A DNA stretch of 64,000 nt from Paraburkholderia haematera. Its GTDB lineage: Bacteria; Pseudomonadota; Gammaproteobacteria; Burkholderiales; Burkholderiaceae. Made by a program: the position numbers and the translations under genes. The DNA lies in the NCBI RefSeq assembly GCF_905220975.1, contig NZ_CAJNBK010000024.1:36636-100635 (forward strand), written 5' to 3'. Shown piece after piece: positions 55,183 to 63,086 of the stretch; within the stretch, counting starts at the first letter, position 1; each line of letters opens with the position of its first letter. A model generated the notes under the pieces. The model ran no database searches. It was given only the letters and a program-made list of their open reading frames with translations, and was not told the DNA's origin.

Positions 55183-57609
55183 ATGTCAGGAACCCAACTC
55201 CTTCCGCCGGAACGCATTACGCTCCCGCTGCTCCCGCTGCGTGACGTAGTCGTCTTCCCGCACATGGTGATTCCGCTCTTCGTAGGCCGCCCGAAGTCGA
55301 TCAAGGCTCTCGAAGCAGCGATGGAAGGCGGCAAGCACATCATGCTCGTCGCCCAGAAAACGGCTGCGAAAGATGAGCCGACCGAAAAGGACATGTACGA
55401 AGTAGGGTGTATCGCCAACATCCTGCAAATGCTGAAGCTGCCCGATGGCACCGTCAAGGTGCTCGTCGAAGGCTTGCAGCGCGCGAAAACGCTTTCCATC
55501 GAAGAACAGGAAACGCAGTTCTCGTGCGAAGTCATGCCGCTCGAACCCGACCACGCCGACAGCGCTGAAACTGAAGCGCTGCGCCGCGCGATCGTGTCGC
55601 AGTTCGACCAGTATGTGAAGCTGAACAAGAAGATCCCGCCGGAGATCCTGACGTCGCTGTCGGGTATCGACGAGGCTGGCCGTCTGGCTGACACGATCGC
55701 GGCGCACCTGCCGCTCAAGCTCGACCAGAAGCAGCACATCCTTGAGATGTTCCCGGTGATCGAGCGCCTCGAGCATCTGCTCGCGCAGCTCGAAGCCGAG
55801 ATCGACATCCTGCAGGTTGAAAAGCGCATCCGCGGGCGTGTAAAGCGCCAGATGGAGAAGAGCCAGCGCGAGTACTACCTGAACGAACAGGTCAAGGCGA
55901 TCCAGAAGGAACTGGGCGAGGGCGAAGAAGGTGCGGATCTCGAGGAACTCGAGAAGCGCATCACCGCCGCGCGCATGCCGAAGGAAGCCAAGAAGAAGGC
56001 CGACTCCGAGTTGAAGAAGCTCAAGCTGATGTCGCCGATGTCGGCTGAAGCAACGGTCGTGCGCAACTACATCGATACGCTGATCGGCTTGCCGTGGCGC
56101 AAGAAGAGCAAGGTCAACAACGACCTCTCAAATGCGGAACGCGTGCTCGACGAAGACCACTTCGGTCTCGAGAAAGTGAAGGAACGCATTCTCGAGTATC
56201 TCGCGGTCCAGCAACGTGTCGACAAGGTGAAAGCGCCGATTCTGTGCCTCGTTGGGCCTCCGGGTGTCGGTAAGACGTCGCTGGGTCAGTCGATCGCTCG
56301 CGCTACGAACCGCAAGTTCGTGCGTATGGCGCTCGGCGGCGTGCGCGACGAAGCCGAGATTCGCGGCCACCGTCGTACGTACATCGGTTCGATGCCCGGC
56401 AAGATTCTGCAAAGCCTGACCAAGGTCGGCGTGCGCAATCCGCTCTTCCTGCTCGACGAAGTCGACAAGATGGGCCAGGATTTCCGCGGCGATCCGTCGT
56501 CGGCTCTGCTGGAGGTGCTCGATCCGGAACAGAACCATACGTTCGCCGATCACTATGTTGAAGTCGACTTCGATCTGTCGGACGTGATGTTCGTGGCGAC
56601 GTCGAACTCGCTGAACATTCCGCCGCCGTTGCTCGACCGGATGGAAGTGATCCGTCTCTCGGGATACACGGAAGACGAGAAGGTCAGCATCGCGCAACGT
56701 TATCTTTTGCCCAAGCAGAAGAAGAACAACGGCCTCAAGGATGGCGAGGTCGATGTGACGGAAACCGCGATCCGCGACATCATTCGTTACTACACGCGTG
56801 AAGCGGGCGTCCGTTCGCTCGAGCGTGAAATTTCGAAGATCTGCCGCAAGGTCGTGAAGATGCTTCTGCTGAAGAAGGCGGAAGGCGCGGTGACGGTCGA
56901 CGGCAGCAATATCGACACCTTCCTCGGCGTGCGCAAGTACGACTTCGGTCTGGCCGCAAAGGAAAATCAGGTTGGTCAGGTCACGGGTCTTGCGTGGACG
57001 GAAGTGGGCGGCGATCTGCTGACCATCGAAGCCGCGGTGATGCCGGGCAAGGGCAATGTGATTCGCACGGGTTCGCTCGGCGACGTGATGAAGGAATCCG
57101 TCGAAGCTGCGCGCTCGGTAGTCCGCTCGCGTTCGCGCCGTCTGGGCGTCAAGGACGAAGCGTTCGAGAAGCAGGACATTCACATCCACGTGCCGGAAGG
57201 TGCGACGCCGAAGGACGGTCCGTCCGCCGGTATCGCGATGACAACCGCGCTCGTGTCGGTGTTGACCGGTATTCCGGTTCGCGCTAATGTCGCGATGACG
57301 GGTGAAATCACGTTGCGTGGTGAAGTCCTGCCGATTGGCGGCCTGAAGGAAAAACTGCTTGCAGCGCATCGCGGCGGTATCAAGCTGGTGCTGATCCCGG
57401 AAGAAAACGTCAAGGACTTGACGGAAATTCCGGACAACGTGAAGAACGCGATCGAAATCGTGCCGGTCCGGTGGATCGACAAGGTGCTCGAGTTGGCGCT
57501 CGAACGCGTGCCTCAGGCATTGCCGGAAGAAGAGCCCAAGCCGGCTGCGCCTGTTGCAGCGGCGGAGCCAGGCAAGGACGCCGGTGCAACGGAAGTCGTG
57601 AAGCACTAA
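55183..57609 (+). CDS. lon: ATP-dependent protease Lon
   Basis: Lon degrades misfolded and regulatory proteins. The protein has 808 residues. The N-terminal substrate-binding domain covers about 10-210, Walker A is GPPGVGKTS, Walker B is LFLLDEVDKMG, and the protease domain has the catalytic Ser in DGPSAGIAM and Lys in GGLKEKLLAA. The C-terminal 25 residues are a Pro/Ala/Glu-rich tail. It lies after the clpX terminator and has its own upstream region. A terminator follows. Confidence 0.98.
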   Translation: MSGTQLLPPERITLPLLPLRDVVVFPHMVIPLFVGRPKSIKALEAAMEGGKHIMLVAQKTAAKDEPTEKDMYEVGCIANILQMLKLPDGTVKVLVEGLQRAKTLSIEEQETQFSCEVMPLEPDHADSAETEALRRAIVSQFDQYVKLNKKIPPEILTSLSGIDEAGRLADTIAAHLPLKLDQKQHILEMFPVIERLEHLLAQLEAEIDILQVEKRIRGRVKRQMEKSQREYYLNEQVKAIQKELGEGEEGADLEELEKRITAARMPKEAKKKADSELKKLKLMSPMSAEATVVRNYIDTLIGLPWRKKSKVNNDLSNAERVLDEDHFGLEKVKERILEYLAVQQRVDKVKAPILCLVGPPGVGKTSLGQSIARATNRKFVRMALGGVRDEAEIRGHRRTYIGSMPGKILQSLTKVGVRNPLFLLDEVDKMGQDFRGDPSSALLEVLDPEQNHTFADHYVEVDFDLSDVMFVATSNSLNIPPPLLDRMEVIRLSGYTEDEKVSIAQRYLLPKQKKNNGLKDGEVDVTETAIRDIIRYYTREAGVRSLEREISKICRKVVKMLLLKKAEGAVTVDGSNIDTFLGVRKYDFGLAAKENQVGQVTGLAWTEVGGDLLTIEAAVMPGKGNVIRTGSLGDVMKESVEAARSVVRSRSRRLGVKDEAFEKQDIHIHVPEGATPKDGPSAGIAMTTALVSVLTGIPVRANVAMTGEITLRGEVLPIGGLKEKLLAAHRGGIKLVLIPEENVKDLTEIPDNVKNAIEIVPVRWIDKVLELALERVPQALPEEEPKPAAPVAAAEPGKDAGATEVVKH

Positions 57610-57643
57610 GGTAGTCAGCGGCGAAAGCTGTTTGCTGTAAAGA

Positions 57644-57672
57644 AACCCGCGACCTTGGTCGCGGGTTTTTTA
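57644..57672 (+). terminator. Terminator after lon
   Basis: AACCCGCGAC and GTCGCGGGTT form a perfect 10-base stem with a 4-base loop followed by a T-run. Confidence 0.93.
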
Positions 57673-57834
57673 TTGGCAGCGAGATGACGAAAAACGTGTC
57701 TGGAACCCATGCTATCCCACTTTTTGAGCAAAGAACGTTCTCAGTTGCCGACTGGTTGTGCGCGCATCGATTTGCTGGAATATCTGGTGATGAGAAGCCT
57801 CCTCCAGAACGTTTCTAATCAGGCTCAACCCCGC

Positions 57835-57863
57835 TTGACACAAGGGTTTCGGCCAATTCTAAT
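57835..57863 (+). promoter_or_regulatory. Sigma-70 type promoter of hupB
   Basis: TTGACA at 57835 and TCTAAT at 57858 are separated by exactly 17 bases. They lie about 90 bases before the hupB ATG, after the lon terminator. The -35 box is perfect consensus. The 342-base lon-hupB gap otherwise holds no supported gene. Confidence 0.75.
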
Positions 57864-57951
57864 GAGTCGGCTCGGCGTTCGCCGCCAGCCGCGTGATGCC
57901 AGGTGCTAAAGAGCACCGTCACGATTGCCATAAACATTCTCGGGGGTTGGA

Positions 57952-58224
57952 ATGAATAAAACGGAATTGATCGATCACATTGCTCAGCAAGCCGATATTT
58001 CGAAGGCCGCGGCAGGCCGTGCACTGGATGCGGTGATCGGCGGGGTCAAAGGTACGTTGAAGAAGGGCGGTTCGGTGACCTTGGTTGGTTTCGGCACGTT
58101 TGCGGTGGGCAAGCGCACCGCGCGCACGGGACGCAATCCGCGCACTGGCGCCGCCATCAAGATCAAGGCAGCGATGGTGCCTAAATTTAGGCCTGGCAAA
58201 GCTCTGAAGGATGCGCTAAACTAA
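57952..58224 (+). CDS. hupB: HU family DNA-binding protein
   Basis: HU bends and compacts DNA. The protein has 90 residues. The start MNKTELIDHIA and the beta-arm RTGRNPRTGAAIKI are diagnostic. A strong promoter is visible upstream. Its place after lon is conserved in proteobacteria. Confidence 0.97.
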   Translation: MNKTELIDHIAQQADISKAAAGRALDAVIGGVKGTLKKGGSVTLVGFGTFAVGKRTARTGRNPRTGAAIKIKAAMVPKFRPGKALKDALN

Positions 58225-58370
58225 TGCGCTTGCTGCCTGGGGAATTGCGGATTCGTTAGAAGGAAGTGCGGCGAATTCTGCATGGCTTGCTTGAGTTGAT
58301 GCGCAGTTGTATGGGCTAGAGCGCAAGTCGACAAATCAGGTGGCAAAAGCAGCGCACTGAATCGTGAAAC

Positions 58371-58446
58371 GGGTGCTTAGCTCAGTTGGTAGAGCGGCGC
58401 CCTTACAAGGCGTAGGTCGGGAGTTCGAGCCTCTCAGCACCCACCA
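58371..58446 (+). tRNA. tRNA-Val (anticodon TAC)
   Basis: 76 bases with encoded CCA. The acceptor stem GGGTGCT pairs with AGCACCC, the anticodon loop is CTTACAA with TAC, and the T-loop contains GTTCGAGCC. It marks the left edge of the region of broken genes. Confidence 0.97.
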
Positions 58447-58502
58447 TTTCCGTTTCGCGAGGACGTCTGGAAACGTCCAAAGATGTCCGGAGCAATCCGC
58501 TG

Positions 58503-58537
58503 AAACCCGCATGGCTACTGGCTCTGCGGGTTTTTTA
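58503..58537 (+). terminator. Terminator after tRNA-Val
   Basis: AACCCGCA and TGCGGGTT form an 8-base stem with a 13-base loop followed by TTTTATTG. Confidence 0.8.
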
Positions 58538-58621
58538 TTGCCTGTTGCCAATGAAAAGACATCCAAGGGCCTGTCAGAAATTTTGTGTGTAAGGCATAAC
58601 ATGCAGCTCACAGGAGCATGT

Positions 58622-58720
58622 ATGCCACGCAAACCGAAACCGAAACCGAAACCGAAACCGAAACCGAAACCGAAACCGAAACCGAAACCGAAACCGGGAC
58701 CGCCGGCGGCGAACACATGA
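58622..58720 (+). CDS. Possible 32-residue Lys-Pro repeat peptide
   Basis: The frame reads MPR, then eleven Lys-Pro pairs, then GPPAANT and TGA. AGGAG lies 5 bases before the ATG. The repeat has no stop in any frame, so an open frame through it is not by itself evidence. The tail lies antisense to a psuG fragment, which weakens the case. An overlapping ATG at 58618 opens a Thr-Glu repeat frame of 100 residues. No family is recognised. Confidence 0.35.
   Translation: MPRKPKPKPKPKPKPKPKPKPKPKPGPPAANT
58631..58696. repeat. (AAACCG)11 hexanucleotide repeat
   Basis: Eleven perfect tandem copies of AAACCG, 66 bases in all. The array is uninterrupted and therefore probably variable in copy number between strains. 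It lies between tRNA-Val and the gene remnants. Confidence 0.97.
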
Positions 58721-58893
58721 ATCCTCAGCAAGTTTGCGATGATCATCGTCGCCGAGATCGTCGTCGCACCATCGCCGCCACGTGCGACAAGAATCGGAAT
58801 GTCGCGTCGGCTGACCTTGGCCACATCGCGACCGCCGCGACCGAGGCGTTCAATCTGTCCAGAAATCCACTCAAACACATCAAATCTCTCCCT
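58697..58893 (-). pseudogene. psuG: Internal fragment of pseudouridine-5'-phosphate glycosidase
   Basis: The minus strand reads QIERLGRGGRDVAKVSRRDI then PILVARGGDGATTISATM and IIANLLRIHVFAAGG. The pattern KVSRRDxPxxVA...GATTxxATMIIA...IxVFAxGG is that of PsuG, which cleaves pseudouridine 5'-phosphate. The fragment of about 65 codons stops abruptly where PsuG normally continues GGVHRG, exactly at the (AAACCG)11 repeat. Both ends are missing. Confidence 0.8.
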
Positions 58894-58900
58894 CCAGATT

Positions 58901-58951
58901 TCACGCCTTGGCCAGGGTGAGCGCAGTGTCCTCGATCATGTCCTCCTGCTC
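58901..58951 (-). pseudogene. mhpE: Last 16 codons of 4-hydroxy-2-oxovalerate aldolase
   Basis: The minus strand reads EQEDMIEDTALTLAKA and a stop. MhpE/BphI-type aldolases end with a GGQEDMIxDxALxLA motif. The match lies in a different frame from the mhpD remnant just before it, so it is a fused relic. A GGAGGGAG ribosome site follows the stop, as if another gene once came next. Confidence 0.7.
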
Positions 58952-59435
58952 CGCACGATGCGTTGTCGGCCACCGTGTCTTCGATGCGGATTTTCCAGTC
59001 GCGGATGCGCGAGTCGACGATCTCAAAGCACGCCATCACGCCTCCGGTTGCGGCGAGGACATCCGCGGCGGTAACGCCGGGTCCCTGCAGATCGCGCTTG
59101 AGCACAAAGGCAATCTCTCCCTCAGCCTTGGGATGGATCAGGGCGGCGGCCGGAATCGCGTCGCCTTGCTCGTAAAGCATCGCGTCGGTGAGCATGCCGA
59201 AATCAGGTTGATGGACCCCGAGCATGTCCATGACGACTTGCGAGGTCACACCGATCTTCTTGCCGATGACGCGTTCGCCCGCTTCGATGCGGCGGGCGTT
59301 CACGCGTTGCTGGATGCGGTATGCGTCGTCGATCATCAGATCGGGGTGGCGACTGGTGAGCGGGTCGACCACGCGACAGTCTTTTACTGCGGCGTACAGC
59401 TCGTCACCAAGCGAACTAATAAGAATGTCGTTCAT
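58952..59435 (-). pseudogene. mhpD: 2-oxopent-4-enoate hydratase, 3' part deleted
   Basis: Residues 1-161 match the hydratase family (GKKIGVTSQVVMDMLGVHQPDFG, HPKAEGEIAFVLKRDL, EIVDSRIRDW given in parts; last normal residues DTVADNASC). A full enzyme has about 260 residues, so roughly 100 are lost. MhpD hydrates 2-hydroxypenta-2,4-dienoate in meta-cleavage pathways. The sequence then joins the tail of mhpE in another frame, which indicates a deletion of the intervening genes. The start ATG overlaps the stop of the preceding dehydratase. Confidence 0.88.
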
Positions 59436-60097
59436 GGTTGCTGAGCCTCGGGCGAGTTCACTTCATCGGAATGACTGGTGGCGATCTGGTTGCCCTCCAG
59501 CCGGTAAAAATCGGACCACTCCAGCAACTGCTGGCTTGTCGTACCTACACCGCCGCAGGCAATGACTACGATGCGCCGCGCGTCCGGGAAATACTCGGGA
59601 ACCCGCGCGAGTGCTGCCACGGATGCACCGCAGGCCGGCTCGGTCAGAAGGCGATGCTCTTCGAGCAGGGTCACGCTGCCTTGAATCGCTTCAGCGTCAG
59701 TGACGAGGCAGTTCCGTATCTGATGCTCCCTGGCGAGCGCCACGATGCGTGCGGATACCTTGTTGGCGCCAAGCGACGTGGCCACGGACTGAGCCTCTGC
59801 TTCTTCGCCACGAATGAGGGCACGGGCTCGCTCAGATGTCGTCTGCGGCACGACGACTGTCACCGGAATGCCAAGCTCACGGCCCGCGTAGGCCACCGCA
59901 TACCCCGCGTTACCCCCTGACGCTGTGACGAAGCGCCGCGCACCGCGGCGCTGATGTTCTTCGCATGCAAAGCCAACGCCTCGCAGCTTGAACGAGCCAC
60001 TCGGTTGCAGACCTTCAAGCTTCAGGAGAACTGTTCTGCCCGTCTTAAGTGAGAGCGCGCGGGACTTGATTAGCGGTGTTTCGATATGCAGTGTCAT
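59432..60097 (-). pseudogene. Serine/threonine dehydratase with internal in-frame deletion
   Basis: The protein would have 221 residues instead of about 315. The N-terminal half is normal, with PLP Lys 37 in SGSFKLRG and SGGNAGYAVAYAG. At ERARALIRGEEAE the sequence jumps directly to QSVATSLGANKVSARI, which normally lies about 95 residues later. The missing part contains the glycine-rich loop that binds the PLP phosphate. The C-terminus (EPACGASVAAL, IACGGVGTT) is intact. The frame is open, so expression is possible but activity unlikely. Confidence 0.85.
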
Positions 60098-60122
60098 AGC
60101 AGGACTTCATTGGTGAAAGGCG

Positions 60123-60590
60123 TTAGCCAATCTGGATAACAGCGGAAACTTCAACCGGGCAACGGAACGGCAGGCTCGAAACACCCACTGCGGCGCGGCT
60201 GTGCCGTCCCTTTTCGCCGAGAACTTCAACGAGAACTTCCGAAGCGCCATTGATGACTTCCGGATGCTCCGTAAATTCAGTTGCTGCATGTACGTAACCC
60301 GTCACGGAGCAGACGCGGATCACGCTCAGGTCGTCCGTCAGTTGCGAACGAAGTTGCGACAAAATCGCCATGCCGCTCATCCGTGCGGCTTCTTTCGCCT
60401 GCTCGATACTGACTTCTTTGCCGACCTGGCCGAGCGCAAACGGCTTGCCGTCCTTGAAGGAGACTTGTCCAGAAATGTGCAAAAAGCCACCGGCCAGAAC
60501 GGTGGGTACGTAGTTGGCGATCGCCGCCTTCGGCGGTTGTAGTTCAATGCCTAGATCTGCGAGACGGGCATCCAGTTCAGCGCGGTTCAT
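60123..60590 (-). CDS. RidA/YjgF-family protein, divergent subfamily
   Basis: The protein has 155 residues and is intact. The family pattern is clear (LAGGFLHISGQVSFKDGK, LGQVGKEVSIEQAKEAARM, VEVSAVIQIG). The Arg that in RidA deaminates 2-aminoacrylate (VEVARLP context) is replaced: the segment reads VGVSSLP. This places it in a non-RidA subgroup. 2-Aminomuconate deaminase also belongs to the superfamily, which fits the neighbouring mhpD remnant. It is the only complete enzyme in the decayed operon and lies 25 bases before the dehydratase. Confidence 0.88.
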   Translation of the reverse strand: MNRAELDARLADLGIELQPPKAAIANYVPTVLAGGFLHISGQVSFKDGKPFALGQVGKEVSIEQAKEAARMSGMAILSQLRSQLTDDLSVIRVCSVTGYVHAATEFTEHPEVINGASEVLVEVLGEKGRHSRAAVGVSSLPFRCPVEVSAVIQIG

Positions 60591-60636
60591 AAGAATTCCT
60601 TAATAGTGAAATAGGTGACGACACAAGACGCCCAAT

Positions 60637-60660
60637 GCACACGGGCACACGGGCACACGG
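60637..60660. repeat. Three tandem copies of GCACACGG
   Basis: Three perfect 8-base units between the ridA-like gene and the alaX fragment. They lie close to the break point of that fragment. Confidence 0.9.
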
Positions 60661-60674
60661 CATGAGTGAAATCG

Positions 60675-60845
60675 TCAAAATCGGGATTCGAGGTCGTACT
60701 GGACCGAGAGCTGTCCTCCGCCTTGCGGGTGGAACAGGGTCTCGGCCAGCGTCACATGGAACTTGCCGTCGTCGGCGGGCGAAAAATCGAGTACATGCGT
60801 GCGCATCGTCAGTTCGTCGATGTCGTAGTACGTGGGTTGTGTCAT
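60675..60845 (-). pseudogene. N-terminal fragment of an alanyl-tRNA editing (AlaX-like) protein
   Basis: The frame has 56 codons from ATG 60845, with AAGGA upstream. It reads to TLAETLFHPQGGGQ, which is the zinc-site motif of the alanyl-tRNA editing domain (HPxGGGQPSD). After GGGQ the sequence departs from the family and stops, so about 70% of the gene is gone. It is the first member of the operon with the RidA-like gene. Confidence 0.75.
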
Positions 60846-61144
60846 TTCGTATTCCTTATGTTGTATTTCTCATCGCGATCTGATTTCGTCAAAACTCATT
60901 TGACATGAGTCGCGCCCTGCTGGCAAAAGGCGACTCGTGAAGCGTGACGATCGGGCGACGACAAGTCACTCTCCGCATGACTCCACGTTAAAGAACGTAC
61001 GCCCGTCCCGCTTGTAAAAAGTTGGGTTTTTTCGCTTGTGAGGTTCAATCGTCGGCGGGGCGCTCGGCGCGGATAAGATGCCAGGCATGGACTAGCTGCC
61101 CGGGATATCGCTGCGTGACGTCAATGCGTTGAGGCAGCAGTCGT
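60846..61144. other. Region between the alaX fragment and the truncated araC gene
   Basis: These 299 bases should hold the operon promoter and the place where the araC 3' end was lost. The stretch TTGTAAAAAGTTGGGTTTTT near 61014 recurs in part at 63200 (GCGCTTGTAAAAAATTG). No gene is supported. Confidence 0.4.
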
Positions 61145-61795
61145 TTAACTGCAGCGGGAGGGCACACGGGTGCTGCGCGTTAAGTGGAAGCGCTCAAGAT
61201 TGCAAAGGGCCGCAAGCTCTTCGAGGGTGATTTTTTCAGCCAGGTGGACATCGCAATACTCTTTGACTCGCTGCCACTGTCCCGATGTGAGCGTGCCTTT
61301 GACAAACTGCGGCTTGACCCTACGCGTCTGGACGAACAGACGGTCAAGTAACGTCAGCCATTCGGACTGCACTTCAATGGGCCCGGATCCCGATGGAGCC
61401 GCCCGCAGTGCATCGTGCAATCGGGACAGATGACCGGCAAGCGACGAATCCCGAACGACCGCTCCACTCAGTGCAGGGAAACGATCCCGCCCGGAGATTT
61501 CCTCTCCGAGTCCGTCCAGCAATTGAGGCGAGAGGCGAAACGTCTTTAGTGTATAAGACTCGTCCCCGGCGCTGATGCCGTCATGCACCTCGCCGGGTGG
61601 CATCAACTGGATACTGCCCGGCGTGAGTAGCAGCGTTTCCCCATGGAATCCCTGTCGCTGGACACCGTCGGTCACCAGCGCGATATGGTAGTCCAGATGG
61701 TAGTGACGTTCGAAGCGGTAATCAGAAAAGCGCGCCTCGCCAAGCACGAGACCCGGAATCTCGTTGCTGCGTTTGTACTCGACGCGATCTTTCAT
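61145..61795 (-). pseudogene. AraC-family regulator, DNA-binding domain truncated
   Basis: The frame has 216 codons from ATG 61795 (MKDRVEYKRS). The N-terminal cupin sensor is intact (FERHYHLDYHIALVTDGVQ, LMPPGEVHDG). The DNA-binding domain begins normally (QWQRVKEYCDVHLAEKITLEELAALCNLERFHL, in part) but breaks after the first helix-turn-helix and ends TRSTRVPSRCS. About 75 residues are missing, so it should not bind DNA properly. It precedes the decayed operon on the same strand. Confidence 0.85.
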
Positions 61796-61891
61796 CAGGG
61801 CCTTCTGCGGAGCATTCCTTCGGCATTGGAGCGAGCGAACCGCCGCCCTAAGGCGCACTTGCTCGGCGTTCTCCGAACCATCCACAATAGT

Positions 61892-61906
61892 GTGCCTAAT
61901 ATAGGC
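61892..61906. promoter_or_regulatory. Palindrome upstream of the araC remnant
   Basis: TGCCTA, ATA, TAGGCA is a perfect 6-base dyad about 97 bases before the araC start. It may be an operator. Confidence 0.4.
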
Positions 61907-62102
61907 AGGACGTAGTTGCAGGCCCTGTGCCCGCCATGGGCAAGCGCAATGATGCTGCGAGCGTATACACGCTGCGTGGGGCGCTTTTGACGCGGTTCTG
62001 TCAAGTCGGTGAAGGCGTCAATCTGAACGAACTCGTGTGGCACGGTCCCGGGATTTTTTGGGGGGCGAAAAGAGTGCCGTGAAGCTTGAGGATTGCGAAC
62101 CT

Positions 62103-63086
62103 CTATTTGCGCGTGTCGACGAGGATCTTTGCGTTTGCACCCGACTCGACGCGTTCGTGGGCCTTCGCGATTTCCGACAGAGGAAAAATTTCGACCTTGG
62201 GATGTTGCAGCGCCCCTCGTTCTAACAGAGGGGTGAGCACATTGATGGCTGCCTTCCTCACCGGGATGGGCAAGTTGTAGACGATAAAGAATCGTAGATT
62301 CACGAAACCAACGATCATCGACCTGAAGGGGACCTCGATCACTCCGGCCCCCGACCCATAGATGATCACGTCGCCGCCGAACTTCAACATTTCCCCATAT
62401 TTGCCGGCATTTGCCGCGGCGTCGACTTCAATGATGGCGTCCACACCTTGGCCGTCTGTGATCTCGCGTACCGAAGCAGCCACATCCTGCTCGTTGCGAT
62501 TGATGACCCACTCGGCACCCAGGCGGGATGCGAGTTGGCACTTCTCCCGACTGCCCGCTACGCCAATGACTCTTGCGCCCGAGAGCGCGGCCAGTTGCGT
62601 CGCGTAGCCACCTACCGCACCGGTGGCACCGTAGACAAGAATCGTCTTGCCGAGAAGTCCTCCGCAAGCATGCACGGCGTACCAGGCCGTCAAAAGCGGA
62701 ATCCCAAGTGAGGCGCCCGTCTCGGTCGACACCTTGTCAGGGAGAGGTGCAACCTGGCTTTCGGGCAAGGCGATCAGCTCTGCTGCTGTACCGAACGGTC
62801 GCTTCCACTGGCCGTTGATCGTCCAGACTCTCTGTCCGATCCAATGTTTCGAAACGCCTTCCCCAACTGCTTCGACGACGCCAGCGCCATCGCTGTGAGG
62901 AATAACGCGCGGAAACTCCATCGCGGAGCTTGTGACGCCCGAGCGCGATTTGACATCTGAAGGATTCACGCCCGAGTGTGCGATGCGGACCAGGACTTCG
63001 CCCACCTGAGGGGCCGGATCAGGCTGCTCGCCAACGACGAGAACGTCTCGAGCGGGGCCTTTTGAGGAATAGTACGCGACCTTCAT
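62103..63086 (-). CDS. NADPH:quinone reductase-like MDR oxidoreductase
   Basis: The protein has 327 residues from ATG 63086 (MKVAYYSSKGPA). The GroES-like half contains NPSDVKSR and HSDGAGVV, and the cofactor site is VYGATGAVGG followed by the 2'-phosphate-binding AGSREKC. There are no zinc ligands. It is complete, unlike its neighbours. It is not closely similar to the MDR protein at 15351. The substrate is unknown. Confidence 0.88.
   Translation of the reverse strand: MKVAYYSSKGPARDVLVVGEQPDPAPQVGEVLVRIAHSGVNPSDVKSRSGVTSSAMEFPRVIPHSDGAGVVEAVGEGVSKHWIGQRVWTINGQWKRPFGTAAELIALPESQVAPLPDKVSTETGASLGIPLLTAWYAVHACGGLLGKTILVYGATGAVGGYATQLAALSGARVIGVAGSREKCQLASRLGAEWVINRNEQDVAASVREITDGQGVDAIIEVDAAANAGKYGEMLKFGGDVIIYGSGAGVIEVPFRSMIVGFVNLRFFIVYNLPIPVRKAAINVLTPLLERGALQHPKVEIFPLSEIAKAHERVESGANAKILVDTRK

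Noticed and set aside
58618..58920. 100-codon frame with a Thr-Glu repeat
   Set aside because: Its ATG is only one base from the ribosome site, and its C-terminal part runs antisense through psuG and mhpE remnants.
61795..62043. Minus-strand frame starting PHEFVQIDAFTD, resembling the start of PhzF-like epimerases
   Set aside because: Only about 11 residues look right and the rest has no similarity that I can see. It could be another relic but the evidence is too thin.
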